This document shows, one piece after another, positions 10,297 to 21,145 of a stretch of DNA of 64,000 nt. The notes under the pieces were generated by a model, which was not told where the DNA came from, searched no databases, and was given only the letters and a program-made list of their open reading frames with translations. The DNA comes from Mytilinidion resinicola. Its lineage: Eukaryota > Ascomycota > Dothideomycetes > Mytilinidiales > Mytilinidiaceae. The position numbers and the translations under genes are program-made. The stretch covers positions 248,001 to 312,000 of the forward strand of contig NW_022985438.1 of NCBI RefSeq assembly GCF_010093595.1, read 5' to 3'. How positions within the stretch are numbered: position 1 is the first letter of the stretch; every line of letters starts with the position of its first letter.

Positions 10297-11269
10297 GCTT
10301 GCGATGTGTGATGAGAGGCGTTGGAAGTTGGAGATGATGTGGAAGTTGTGGAGGATGGAGAAGGAAGTGTGTTGATGACGACGGGAGAGCACCTGCTTAT
10401 GTTATGGGTGTGTGCGCGCTTTCTGTCGCCGGAAGAGGTGGTGGTGACCATCGTTGGAGGTGGCTCCTGGAGTTATGAGGCTGGTCAAAACTGTTGGTTT
10501 GCGGTTGGTTATAGTGCTTCGAAGCATGTCAGACGGCGGTAAACCATTGTACACAGAAAGTTTTTATGAAAAATGTAGTAGACTGGCCTAAAAGTTCCGC
10601 TCGCATCTTCATATATAGTCTTGGCTGTGTTCCAACGCGTGCCCTTTCGTCCATCCTCAGTGTTGATTTACGCCGTCAGAAGTGGCCTCATGCGGTTCTA
10701 GATTGTTCAGAATGATGGCCCGAACCACGGTTCAAGATCTTGAAAGCGTGTCGAAACACCACTAACACTTCCAACACGGTGTAGACAGTATGACGAGGGA
10801 TGGGAAGTTGTGTGACGTGATGATAGTCTAGACGTGTGAAGAGAATGGCTTACCTCTTAACTCGGATTTATGAAAGTGTGCTGAAGCACTTCAGACAGTG
10901 CTAGAATAGTGTACGCAAATGAACGTGGTGCTAAGTAAAAAACCCACCATGAGTCTGGAGAGATGGCGCGCGAGGCAGTAGAACGACCGAACGAGAATCG
11001 ATCAACGAAAAGGCAGCAGATCAACTAGCGTTACCACTGTTTGGGGTACTTCAGCCCATCTGCAGAATTCCAGACAAGACGTGAAGTGAATCAGACACTC
11101 GACGACGAAGGAAGTTTTCACAAACCTATGCTCTAGCACTGTATATATTGCATTGATATATTTATAGGGTATCAGTTACACATGGTTTCGTGTCTGCCGT
11201 GAATAAAATGCAGGCGAATTACCCGTCCCAGGCCATAAACATACTGAACACTACATTAGCCTTGGCACA
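10297..11269. other. Intergenic with scattered repeat copies
   Basis: Apart from the intron-like copies near 10491-10552 and 10856-10914 and a weak match near 11040, nothing is supported. The right end is the 3' side of the RDH54 gene. Confidence 0.5.
10491..10552 (-). repeat. Second intron-like repeat copy, upstream of the 9.5-10.3 kb gene
   Basis: On the minus strand this 62-nt segment starts GTACAATGG, contains the repeat core in diverged form (CCGCCGTCTGACATGCTTCG), an ATAAC near the 3' end and a terminal CAACAG. It could be a 5' UTR intron of the downstream gene or a non-functional copy. A further diverged copy lies at about 10856-10914. Confidence 0.45.
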
Positions 11270-14077
11270 TCAAGACGACATCTTGGCAAAAACGAAGCCA
11301 ATGCTGCAATGCTCATCTCCTGCTCTGAGGACATCGAGCAAGATGTCGTCATCCACCAGCGTTTCGATATCGACGTGATCTTCTTGAATAGCTACTTCCG
11401 GCCCTGTCTCTGCTTTCTTCGGGGACAGGTACCGCGGATCCAGGTGCTGGTACTGCATGAGAGATCTCAATTTCGGCTTTCCGTCGGCGGTCAGCTTGGT
11501 CCTCGCCTCTCTTTGCTCTTTCAGCCGCTGTTCTTGCTCTTCCATGTTGACCTGAGACGCTTTGAGCAGAGTTGGTAGATCGGGGAGTTCCTCATCGCTA
11601 TCAACCGCATCTGTAGGCTCGGTGTCTGAGACTATTTCTGCGGGAGTGATAGGCACGATAGGGGCATCATGGCCTTTACCCTCGCATGTACATCCGATCA
11701 GGTCGTGCGTCTGGCAGTGGTCCTTTTCGTCCAAGCTGAACAAGTTCCTTAGCTCCTCGTGCGAGAAGCTCGAGGTGCTGGCCTTTTTGTCGACGACAGC
11801 GTCCGCAAGACCCTGCTTGGTGACTTGTCGCTGGAATATCTTTTCGTCTAAAGCGCCTTGTACAAGAAGACGATAGATCTTGCATGGTTTCTTCTGCCCA
11901 TCGCGGTGTATCCTCGCCATAGCTTGGAGGTCGGTGGCGGGGTTCCAATCCAAGTCGAATAGAATGAGTCGAGAGGCGCCAATCAAATTGAGGCCAACAC
12001 CGCCGGATTTGGCGGACAGTAAAAAAGCGAAACAGTTCTTTTGACTAGTCCTGCTAAAGCGTTCTACGAGATCCTGGCGTTTCGAGGCGGGAGTGGAGCC
12101 ATCCAGCCGGAGGAACGCATAATCTAAAGAAGAAAGGAGGCGACCGATGATATCTAGTGTGGACGTGTAATTTGAGACTATAACAACTTTCTCGTCGGTA
12201 TTAGAATGGATTCGATGTAGCAAAGCGTCGAGGACCCTAATTTTGGAGCTGCACCGATTTGATGAGAGTACTGAGGGTGCAATAGCAGCCGTGAAACTAG
12301 CCAGCATCTCTGAAGGAGTGTCGTCGGCATGCTTAGCCTTGAGGAGTGTCGGGCTGTTGCAGACCTTCTTCAGGATATTGATGAGTTGTAGAGCGGTTTC
12401 AGTATTCCCAAGGGCTGCTGAGAAAAATGAAGACTTCAGCACGTTCGTGTAGACGGTCGACTGAACAGCTGTCGGTTTGCAGAACAAGATATACTCGCTC
12501 TTGGGCGGCAGATACTTCGCCAGCACATCGGCAGTGCGGCGTATCATGAATTGGCCCGCAATTGAGACGAGTTCCTGCCATCGGGCTTCGCCTTTCTCAT
12601 GATCCTTGGCCGTTGCCTCAGGTTGCCGGCCTCGCATAATCGGATTCTCAAACTCCTTTTTGAACACATTCCGCTTTCCTAGTAAGCCTGGGTTGACGAA
12701 GTCGATAGCCGTGTAGAACTCGCTCAAATCGTTCTGCAATGGCGTTCCTGAAAGTATGATTCTTCGTTCTGTGTTCAGGGACTGTATTGCCAGCATTGCC
12801 TTGTTGTTCGCGGTCTTGAGTCGATGGCCTTCATCAGCGATGACGATATCGATCCCGCTGCCCTTCTTAAGCTGTTCCTGCACATTACGAAGCATTTCAT
12901 AGCCAATGATCATAACGCTGTATGCTTTTCCTTTAGTGAAGTCAGTTAGGCGAACATTCTTCCCTTCAACAACGAAGACTCCAATTCTCTCATTTCCGAG
13001 CCACTTCCGAAACTCTCTCCGCCAGTTGTTGAGAAGTCCAGCGGGACACACAATGAGTGCCTTTTTCACCACAGGGCCGTCTCCGTAGATTGGATTCTGC
13101 TTGAGTAGAGTCCATAGTAGCCCGATGGTTTGCAAAGTCTTTCCGAGACCCATCTCATCCGCAAGTATGGCCCCTTCGCCGTTCGATCTCATGCCCATCA
13201 CACACTCGTACAGGAACTGTACACCCTCACGTTGATGGTCCCGGAGGTGCTTGGAGAGAATAGGATCAACCACCACATCCACAATCTGCTTGCCCTGGGG
13301 ACGTAAAGTCGGCCTTCTCATGGTGAGGGCGTTTTCTGCGCTTGGATCATGCCGAGGAAGAGGAATCTCCTTGTTGACAGGCTGCGCCATGACAGTACTG
13401 GAGAGCAAAGGATTCTTGAAATGGCTTTGGGTAGCTTTGCTGGCTGGAGCTGCAACATTGAGGACCTCTACTTGACGAGCCGCTATCTTCTCCTCTTTCA
13501 CTTTGAGCTTCGGTTTCGCGAGTGGTTTCGGTTCTGGCTCTGGCGCTGGGGCCTTCGAAGCTTTGCCTAAAAAGGGCTTGCCAGCAAGAAAGTCTTCCTT
13601 CGATATCAAAGAGTCAACCTCGACGTCTTTTCCTCCTACGGAAAGGGTAGAGCCTGGTAGTAATGGCGAGGTACAGGCGGTCTTCCCAAGCTCCCTTCCA
13701 GAGATGTCTTGGAGATAGGCATATCCATTGAACACAGCAAGGACTCCGTCGCCGTCCCAGGTCTTGTTCTTCTTCATTGTGAACTTGCGCCATAGGACTA
13801 CGTAGTATCCCTCTACCCCTCCAGACGGCTTTGCTTGAGCGCTGCTCGAGCTCGAAGGATTGCGGACCGGAACCAATGGCTTTCGGGCTGAGTTGACGGG
13901 GTTATGTGGCCTTGGCTGAGCTATAGGGATAGCATCGAACTGGCTACCGTCGTCATTCGAGGAGATGCGTCGCTTCTTGGAGGGAGGTTCTGCATCTGCG
14001 GCGGGTTTGGGCTCTAGTCGGGGAGCATCGGCCTGCTTTCTGATCAACAGCGGTGGTTTAAATGGCTTCTGAATCAT
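11270..14077 (-). CDS. RDH54: SNF2 DNA translocase RDH54/TID1 (Rad54 paralogue)
   Basis: A single uninterrupted exon encodes 935 aa. The N-terminus starts MIQKPFKPPLL, like yeast Rdh54. A ZGRF1/DUF2439-type domain follows (about 87-170, with GYYVVLWRKFTMKKNKTWDG). The SNF2 core carries motif I DEMGLGKT (307-314), motif II DEGH (415-418) and motif III SGTPLQND (443-450). The helicase C half has RLDGSTPASKR, SAKSGGVGLNLIGA and ARIHRDGQKKPCKIYR. Rdh54 is a nuclear ATPase that moves on duplex DNA, removes Rad51 from dsDNA and promotes strand invasion in mitotic and meiotic recombination. Length (yeast 958) and the N-terminal domain favour RDH54 over RAD54. The C-terminal 120 residues are acidic and less conserved. 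No catalytic residue is missing. Confidence 0.92.
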   Translation of the reverse strand: MIQKPFKPPLLIRKQADAPRLEPKPAADAEPPSKKRRISSNDDGSQFDAIPIAQPRPHNPVNSARKPLVPVRNPSSSSSAQAKPSGGVEGYYVVLWRKFTMKKNKTWDGDGVLAVFNGYAYLQDISGRELGKTACTSPLLPGSTLSVGGKDVEVDSLISKEDFLAGKPFLGKASKAPAPEPEPKPLAKPKLKVKEEKIAARQVEVLNVAAPASKATQSHFKNPLLSSTVMAQPVNKEIPLPRHDPSAENALTMRRPTLRPQGKQIVDVVVDPILSKHLRDHQREGVQFLYECVMGMRSNGEGAILADEMGLGKTLQTIGLLWTLLKQNPIYGDGPVVKKALIVCPAGLLNNWRREFRKWLGNERIGVFVVEGKNVRLTDFTKGKAYSVMIIGYEMLRNVQEQLKKGSGIDIVIADEGHRLKTANNKAMLAIQSLNTERRIILSGTPLQNDLSEFYTAIDFVNPGLLGKRNVFKKEFENPIMRGRQPEATAKDHEKGEARWQELVSIAGQFMIRRTADVLAKYLPPKSEYILFCKPTAVQSTVYTNVLKSSFFSAALGNTETALQLINILKKVCNSPTLLKAKHADDTPSEMLASFTAAIAPSVLSSNRCSSKIRVLDALLHRIHSNTDEKVVIVSNYTSTLDIIGRLLSSLDYAFLRLDGSTPASKRQDLVERFSRTSQKNCFAFLLSAKSGGVGLNLIGASRLILFDLDWNPATDLQAMARIHRDGQKKPCKIYRLLVQGALDEKIFQRQVTKQGLADAVVDKKASTSSFSHEELRNLFSLDEKDHCQTHDLIGCTCEGKGHDAPIVPITPAEIVSDTEPTDAVDSDEELPDLPTLLKASQVNMEEQEQRLKEQREARTKLTADGKPKLRSLMQYQHLDPRYLSPKKAETGPEVAIQEDHVDIETLVDDDILLDVLRAGDEHCSIGFVFAKMSS

Positions 14078-14384
14078 GGTGAGCGGGGGAGAAGGTTGGG
14101 TGCCTAGAAATGAAGTATCTCAGGCGTGCCCTAGAAGAGTTTCAGATACGCGTCGAGAGAGACGCGATGTACGGGATGCTGCAGTGGATAAAGATGTACA
14201 GTATGCCGTAGGTAGCATCTCAACTTCATGTGCCTAGGCATTCTAACTGGAAAGGCAGAAGACAACCGAGAACTCAGCCTCGCGGTCTGGAAGCGCCCCT
14301 CATGGCTGCCGTTAAAGGCGGCTCTTGTAGCCATATCGTGGACATCTCGTCCTCTGCCAAAAGCCCCGCTGCTGGAATGCTGCG
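14078..14384. other. Divergent intergenic region
   Basis: A 307-bp spacer lies between the start codons of RDH54 and the STAND-domain gene; both promoters must be within it. No other feature is seen. Confidence 0.5.
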
Positions 14385-17300
14385 ATGGATCCCTTGTCCA
14401 TTGCATCGTCCGCTGCAGGCATCGCCGGTCTCTGTATCAAAGTCAGTATTCACGGCGGTCCTCCCGTGTTGAACGTCAAACTGATTTCAAGTGAACAGGT
14501 TTCCGGTATACTCTACACCTTTATAGACGACGCCCGAGGAGTCGACGATAGCGTAGCCGGCCTATGCGAAGAGATCAATGGCCTTCAACGCGCCCTCAAT
14601 GCAATCGGCCAATCCTGGAAGCAGAATCCGCTGCTTGTGACTACACAAACAAATGGAGATCGGGATCTATGGATTACTGTCCGAGGGTCGCTGGACGACT
14701 GCCAGATTACGCTGGGAAAACTGGACAAGAGGCTCGTAGAGGTGCAGAAGACCAGCTTCTTGGGGAGAGGGTTCCTTCGGAAGCCAACGATGTCGATAAA
14801 GCTGAACATGATGATGAAAGATATCACGGCCTTCCGGCAGCAGATACATTCCCATAACAGTGCAATGCAATCCGCCTTCCAAATGATCAATGTGTAAGCA
14901 CTTTGATTACCATGGTCCCATATATACGCGTATATTCTCATTCAAGTGCTCATATCGTTCCAGACTCCTGTTGCTTAAGAGCGGCTCGTCCCAGGAATCA
15001 ATGTCTCGGGTCCTTGGAGACCTAAAAATTCAAATCGGCAGAGTAGAAGTTGCCGTTCAGTCTCGAAACGATTCTTCCGAGCTACCTTCTTCCGATGTGC
15101 AAGAGGATAATGATCGCATCTCACGTAACTTGAGACACTTTGTTCGTGTTGCAGAATCATTCCATTTTAGTGCCAGCACAGTTGTAGGCGAAGGTACGGT
15201 GTGGGGCGGTTCTGTCTACGGCGATCCATTGAGCGATGATCAAGCCCAGCGCATTGAAAACTGGATACCACCCCCAACGATTGAAGAAGAAGGAACAGAA
15301 GCCAATGAATCAGTCAGCGGCACGACCGATGATGCTGAGTTAGAAGACTCCGACCCGGATTCCGATATGGAAAGGGACTTTGTCAAGAACTTCAATGACC
15401 TCGCTATATCAAGTTTCACGGCTGGAGATTATCCGAATGCTGAAAGATTCTTCAGCAAAGTTGTAAGCCGTTCAACAGACGAACTACCAGGAGGAATATC
15501 CAAGATTAGGTTGATGCAAGCATACGCGTATGGCAAACAAGCACGATGGAGAGACGCTGAAAATGTTCTTGCTAGCCTCACTGCCCTTAAGAAAGTCAAC
15601 GAGCCGATGGCATACGACGGCCTCCATGCCCTAGCTCTACTCAAGCTCCAAGGCGACGCACATGACGCCGCTATACGATACTGCAAGAAGGCGTTGATGG
15701 GAAGGCGGAGGCTGGGTGGTAAAGAAAGTGCACCATTTCATGAATCCATGGCACTTCTCGCACTCATCCACGAAAGAAAGGGTGACATGGCTGAAGCTGA
15801 GGGCTGTCGCGGCTTCTTACCTGGAAACTACGATGTCGAAGTTGACGCTGGGTTTCTCCAATACCTGGCAAGGCCTTTGCGCGATCTTGTTCAAGAGGAC
15901 AAAGTGGCTGAGACGACCAGCGCAGCAAGAAACTTCCCGATTTCGTCAGCGCAGGAGCCGAAGAATTCTCTCCGCAGCCATCTAGGGCCGTCTCACGTAA
16001 ACAGTTCCCCCACGGAGTTCTCTGGTAAATCGTGGGCTGGTGGGACAGTTCACACCCCAGATTTAATATCTACAAGGTCGACTGGGCCAACATCTCCTCC
16101 TCTTCGTCAACCTTCACCAGCCAGATTGGTGCAACCCCAACCTATCCGGTCTGGATATAAGCCGCCAAGTTCATCCCGTACGCTTTCTGGCAGTCCAAAT
16201 CCTTCTTCACAGGCCCAGTCGCCGGAATCATTGTCCTCTTCTAATCCTTACCTCAACCCATATAATCCGAATGTACGATCGCCATCCACTTCAACGCTTT
16301 CGTCATCTCCTAATCCTTATCTTAATCCACACAACTCACATGCGCGATCGCCATCCGCTACAAATATGCCATCGGCTGTCCTTTCACAAGCCCCGCCATC
16401 TACGCGACCTGCCTCATACCATCCGCCAAGTAACACTTCTTCAAATGTCTCACAGCTGCCGTCAGCCGTAACGTCACCAGTACAATGGGTCACAAAGAAC
16501 GATCGGGACGCCTCATCGAATCGACTTTCACCGGCATCGCAGGTGGTAGCGCCTGCGGCGACGCATTGGGTCACAAAGAATGGCGGGAGCTCGCCTCCAA
16601 TTCAATTTCTGCCGCCTTCACAGACCTATCAAAGCTCGTTGGCCAGTTCAAAAGCCGAACTGATAATTGGTATCGACCTCGGACCTGCGACCTCGTCGGT
16701 AGCCTTCGCATATGCAACCAACACCGAAGCTAGAGAAGATATCATAACGGAGTGGCCAGGAGCTGGGCACCATACAAAAGTATGCTCTAAGGGCGTCTCG
16801 ACTGGCTAACGACTCTTAGCTAACGAAACAATAGCCCAGGATTCCCTCGTCGATATACTACGACACCTACTCGAACGTCATCGGCTGGGGCCCGGACACT
16901 GCCGACGCCATCGAGCGAACTAGATATCCCAGAGGCGTAACAACTAAAGTAGAATGGTTTCATGTGTATCTGCAATTAGAAGGCGGGAACCCCTACCTCG
17001 ATGCAAAATCCATGCCGCCCCTTCCAGCTGGAAAGTCTGCTGTGGAAGTAGTAGGCGATTATCTTTCCCGCCTGCGCGAAGCAACTCTCGCATCCTTAGT
17101 GAAATCGCTCGGTCCGAGAATCCCTAACGATGCATCAATCGTTCGATACTACTTCTCTCATCCTCCTATATGGAACGAGGGTGCAAAAACGGCTTTCAGA
17201 AGGGCTATTGTGCATGCTGGATACGTGCAAGATGTGAACGATCCCCGGGTAACTCTCATGTCGGGTCCTGAAGCGTCAGCACATTTCTGTTTCAAAACTG

Positions 17301-18641
17301 GCTTACTCAATCTGAAGCAGCATGACGCAGTACTAATCGTAGATTGTGGTGCGAGTTTTGTCGACCTTGTTGCATTGGAATTACGCAGCGAGTCTCCGTT
17401 CAGGGTTCAGGAGTGTACGGGCAGTAGTGGTGATGCTTGCGGGTGAGTAAACAGTCACTGGCCGCACAAGCCGTCTATTAACAGAGAATTCATCTAGATC
17501 TAACGCGGTAAATCGGAACTTCTCCAACATCCTGCGAGGTAAAATCCGTAAAATGGGACTGCCAGATGGATCTAAGACTGCTGGCAAGATCTACGCAAAG
17601 TCTATCATGGAGTTTGAAAACCGTATCAGGACCGATTTCAGGAACAACGGTCAGAAATGGGCGGCCGATGTCGGGATTGAGGCTGAATTTCCCGAAGCAG
17701 GCATCGAGGAGGGATACATGACGTTCACAAATGAAGAGATCCTTGCATCCTTCGAGCCTGTCGTCGAGAGAATCTTTAGCTTGATCAATAATCAAATCAT
17801 CGCTATCCAAGCATGCAACATCAATTTAAAGGTAACGTACAATACCACGCCCCTTTATCAGCGGCTATCTAACTCTTCGCAATAGTACATGCTCATCGGC
17901 GGCACTTTCGGTTCTTCTGAATATCTCTTTCAGCAGATCAAAATGCATGTGCCATGGAACGCTTGTACCGTTGTGCGACCGATGGATAGCGAGGCAGCTA
18001 TCGTTAAGGGTTTGGTCGCTGCCGGAATCACGGACAGATTGACCAGCTTCAACTCCGACATCCTGCCGAAATGCTCCGTATTCTCTCAGCAGAGCTACTA
18101 CCTCTCCGTCGCAGAATTCTTCATCCCAGGCATTCACCCGGAACGCTTCCGATTGCAATGTCCAGATCAAGATCGCTGCGCCTATGGCGTTCGAAAGGTA
18201 CTCAGTGCTGGAATGCAACTTCAACCAGACCAAAAGTTCTCTATCCAGACTTCCAAAATGGTCAAATTCGACCACGTTGGCTCGCTCGTACTAGTGGATA
18301 AGCTCTGGTCGGCTGATGCGGACTTGCAACTGGACCCATCGGGGAAAATATATATGTACGAGGATGATCGAGGTTTGGACACAGTTGAGTGGGGCATACA
18401 CTATCAACACCATTTTTTCGATCAAGGCCTCCAGCATAGTCTCATCCAGTGCGCCGCGGAGATCAGAACGGATTTCACGGACAGGAATCCGGATGCTGAG
18501 TTTCGGAAATTCAGGAATGATCAAGGGATATGGTATCTCATTGAATATGAGATCGACATTAAGTTCCCGCAGCTGGAATTTGAGGTATTCTTCAAGGGTC
18601 AGCGGGTCAATAACGTCTCTTCCAAGGTTCGCCTCCAGTAG
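14385..18641 (+). CDS. STAND N-domain / TPR / Hsp70-like fusion protein
   Basis: Six exons (14385-14441, 14499-14893, 14964-16779, 16835-17442, 17498-17831, 17886-18641) give about 1321 aa. Residues 1-150 start MDPLSIASSAAGIAGL, the signature of the fungal N-terminal domain of STAND/NLR proteins (PigL_N). TPR-like helices cover about 285-435. A Ser/Pro-rich linker with duplicated NPYLNP and WVTKN blocks follows. From about 720 an Hsp70/actin-like ATPase fold appears: IGIDLGPATSSVAFAYA (phosphate 1), GPEASAHFC, VLIVDCGASFVDLVALEL (phosphate 2 position) and MLIGGTFGSSEYL (adenosine site). The phosphate 2 loop lacks the usual DxGGGT, so ATPase activity may be reduced. By analogy with NLRs it could sense and signal in self/non-self recognition (inference). 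The first intron (57 nt, divisible by three) is judged by domain continuity. Confidence 0.8.
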
Positions 18642-19307
18642 GTCAGGCTTCCTGGTAGATCCACGACTTTTCTCCTTTAGATCACTTTCAATGCATACAT
18701 ACCGGCACATCTGGCGTTGCGTGTTGCTATTTGTATATCAGCGGGATGGAATTGTGGAGAAGCCGCAGATCTAGACCCACCTAGCCTATACTTCAACAAC
18801 AAAGAAAACAGTACCTTATTGCATTTTCATCTGTCATCTATGACTGACTAACCCTCATTTTTCAACTCTACTATCTTTTTGTGGTAGCCCCGCTACCACC
18901 AAAGTAATATATCCAATTCCCTTGATAACTCGGGTCTAAAGTTCAATCTCTAGTCGGAGGGAGGAGGAATCTGATCAACTTCAGGTAGCAGTGCAAGGCA
19001 CTGAGCTTTTTTCACTCTCGTCGGTTGGTGGGTGTCCGGGCCGCAAAGAGTTATTGGGGACTTGGGCAGGTGAGGAATGTGCCAAGCATGCCTCAACACG
19101 GATCCCACGTCGCCCTTATAGCCCTTAACCCATATGAAACGCCCCTTCAAATATGGCGCGCGAGCTGATCACACGCAGTCTGTCGCCTTTTATTGCTATT
19201 GAGGTGCTGGGCGTGGTGTCGTCTTCTCCTCCTCCGCCACCTCGTCACCCCCTTTTCTCGACATGCAACACCTTGATGCCTCCGCACGCCGCACTTGATA
19301 TCCGGCG
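18642..19307. other. Intergenic with a kinase gene relic
   Basis: Apart from the pseudogene fragment at 18951-19081, nothing is supported. The right end is the promoter of the CAP59-family gene. Confidence 0.5.
18951..19081 (-). pseudogene. Fragment of an AIM9-like phosphotransferase gene
   Basis: The minus strand encodes LPKSPITLCGPDTHQPTR, nearly identical to LPKSPITLCGPGTYQPTR in the intact kinase gene at 22690-24416. The DNA similarity runs about 130 bp, matching about 23414-23545. No flanking exon survives, so this is a truncated duplicate. Its frame shifts relative to the source after the conserved block. Confidence 0.8.
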
Positions 19308-20411
19308 ATGCTACCCAGTATCCTACGTAACGCACGTCGCTATCGACGAAAATGTGCAAAATTCCTGCCCATCGCTATCGCCTTGTTTCTCGTATTTGAT
19401 ACGTTTTACTTGATGTTTTCCGGCAGGCCACACCGCGTCTCGCATCCTTCACACCCTTCAAATAAGCGGATATTCATGGCAAGCATACATTGGATTAATG
19501 AGAGGATATTAAGATCACACTGGAACCAGGCAGTCCTTGACCTCGTACAGCATCTTGGTCCCCAAAATGTTTTTGTGGGGGTACTCGAAAGCGGAAGTTG
19601 GGATAATAGCAAAGGCGCATTACAGGAGTTGGATGCCCAGTTGGCGCAGCTAAACGTTGCACACTCAATTATCTTGGAAGATACAACGCATGAAGATGAG
19701 ATATCGCGGGTACCGTCTCCCGGCGAGGCAGGCTGGATATGGACACCGCGAGAAAAGAAAGAGCTCCGCCGGATACCATACTTGGCAAATCTACGAAACA
19801 AAGTTATGCAGGAGACGTTCAAGGACACAGACCAACACTTCGATAAGGTTCTGTGGCTCAATGATGTCATGTTCACGGTCTGGCTACTCCCCCGCCGTGT
19901 TGTAGAGAAGAGTCCTAATGCAGAACAGACTGAAGACGTAGTCACACTCTTATCAGCAAATGCCGGCGAGTACGCAGCAGCGTGCTCCCTAGACTTTTCT
20001 AAACCTCCCCGCTACTATGACACCTTTGCTCTCCGGGATATCTCTGGCGCTAGGGCCCTTACACAGACATGGCCATACTTCTTATCGCATACTTTTCGCC
20101 ACGCCCTTATATCCAATAAACCTGTTCCAATTCAGTCCTGCTGGAACGGGATGGTTGCTATAAATGCAGAGCCATTCTACGCGAGCACTCCGCTACGATT
20201 CCGAGGCATCCCCGACCAACTAGCCGAACTGCACTTAGAAGCCTCTGAGTGCTGTCTTGTACACGCAGATAACCCTCTAAGTACTGCAAAAGGCGTGTTT
20301 CTTACTCCGAATGCTAGGGTGGGTTACGATGCGGAAGCGTACTCGGCTGTGAATTCCTTCATCTCGTGGTCTGCGCCCAGTCAACGCATAAAAGGAATCT
20401 GGAAGCTTTGA
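19308..20411 (+). CDS. CAP59/CMT1 family alpha-1,3-mannosyltransferase-like protein
   Basis: The frame encodes up to 367 aa. A short basic N-terminus and one hydrophobic anchor (FLPIAIALFLVFDTFYLMF) indicate a type II Golgi/ER membrane protein. The lumenal domain has family motifs: ASIHWINERILRSHWNQAVL, NVFVGVLESGSWDNSKGAL, LWLNDVMFT, EYAAACSLDFSKPPRYYDTF and SCWNGMVAI. The family is named after Cryptococcus Cap59 and Cmt1, needed for capsule glycan synthesis and mannose transfer; in moulds it likely modifies cell-wall glycans. The stretch after NDVMFT does not fit the family. It is 51 nt (19878-19928), begins GT and ends CAG, so it is probably a retained-frame intron, leaving 350 aa. Confidence 0.85.
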   Translation: MLPSILRNARRYRRKCAKFLPIAIALFLVFDTFYLMFSGRPHRVSHPSHPSNKRIFMASIHWINERILRSHWNQAVLDLVQHLGPQNVFVGVLESGSWDNSKGALQELDAQLAQLNVAHSIILEDTTHEDEISRVPSPGEAGWIWTPREKKELRRIPYLANLRNKVMQETFKDTDQHFDKVLWLNDVMFTVWLLPRRVVEKSPNAEQTEDVVTLLSANAGEYAAACSLDFSKPPRYYDTFALRDISGARALTQTWPYFLSHTFRHALISNKPVPIQSCWNGMVAINAEPFYASTPLRFRGIPDQLAELHLEASECCLVHADNPLSTAKGVFLTPNARVGYDAEAYSAVNSFISWSAPSQRIKGIWKL

Positions 20412-20964
20412 TGCACGTGGTTCGTTGGCATGCCGCGACGCATGGTAGAGAGCTTTGTTGTTGCCCGAAGATTGAAAAGATGGGAAGCGGTTGATGTAGC
20501 GGAGAATAGGGAGGTAGGGACATACTGTCTGATTAACGAAATGCAAGTTTTGGTGGAGAACGGATGGAAACACCTTTGATATGGGACAGTTCTATAGCTA
20601 ACTTACCTATATTTACCTATCTCAATTCATGATCCGCAAGGTTATTTACCGCATCACTACCACATTACTAGACTGAAGCTACCAACCGCCGGATTAGTAA
20701 TTAGGTGGGTGACCACTAGTGAGTTCCCGTTCTCGCTGTTGTGTGTATTTTGGGCCTTTTTGGGCTTTTTTGGGCTTGTGTGTGATGAAAAGGTACATCG
20801 GAGATTCACCTACTACGACACCACCGAGAGCTGATGGCAGATCTTACACCTAGGCGACCCATATTACTCTATAGAAAATATTCTTCTACACTAATGCTAT
20901 TACCATGGTTTTACTGTAGAGATATAGTCGCTTGCCGCTTGCCTTCACTTTGAGGTATTGAAAG
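20412..20964. other. Intergenic
   Basis: No gene is supported. A short tandem of TTTTTGGGC is present near 20753-20777 (GGGCCTTTTTGGGCTTTTTTGG). Confidence 0.5.
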
Positions 20965-21145
20965 CTATTCCACATTTGGTTTAGCGTTAGGCATCACTAC
21001 AGAAGCAAAAGCGGCTGAAGGCCACGAAAGATTCAACACCAAATACTGCCATCACAGGATTTCTTGTATCTGGCACGAGCGGCATAATTTATTTAGACAG
21101 TAAAACATATCTTCGTGTCTTCTTATAGCACTACACGGGGTCAAA
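20965..21145 (+). promoter_or_regulatory. Duplicated upstream region, copy A
   Basis: About 180 bp directly before the ATG at 21146 is nearly identical to 25271-25447 before the paralogue. It includes CCACATTTGGTTTAGCGTTA and GGCTGAAGGCCACGAAAG. The strong conservation of this stretch suggests both paralogues keep the same promoter and 5' UTR. Confidence 0.7.
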
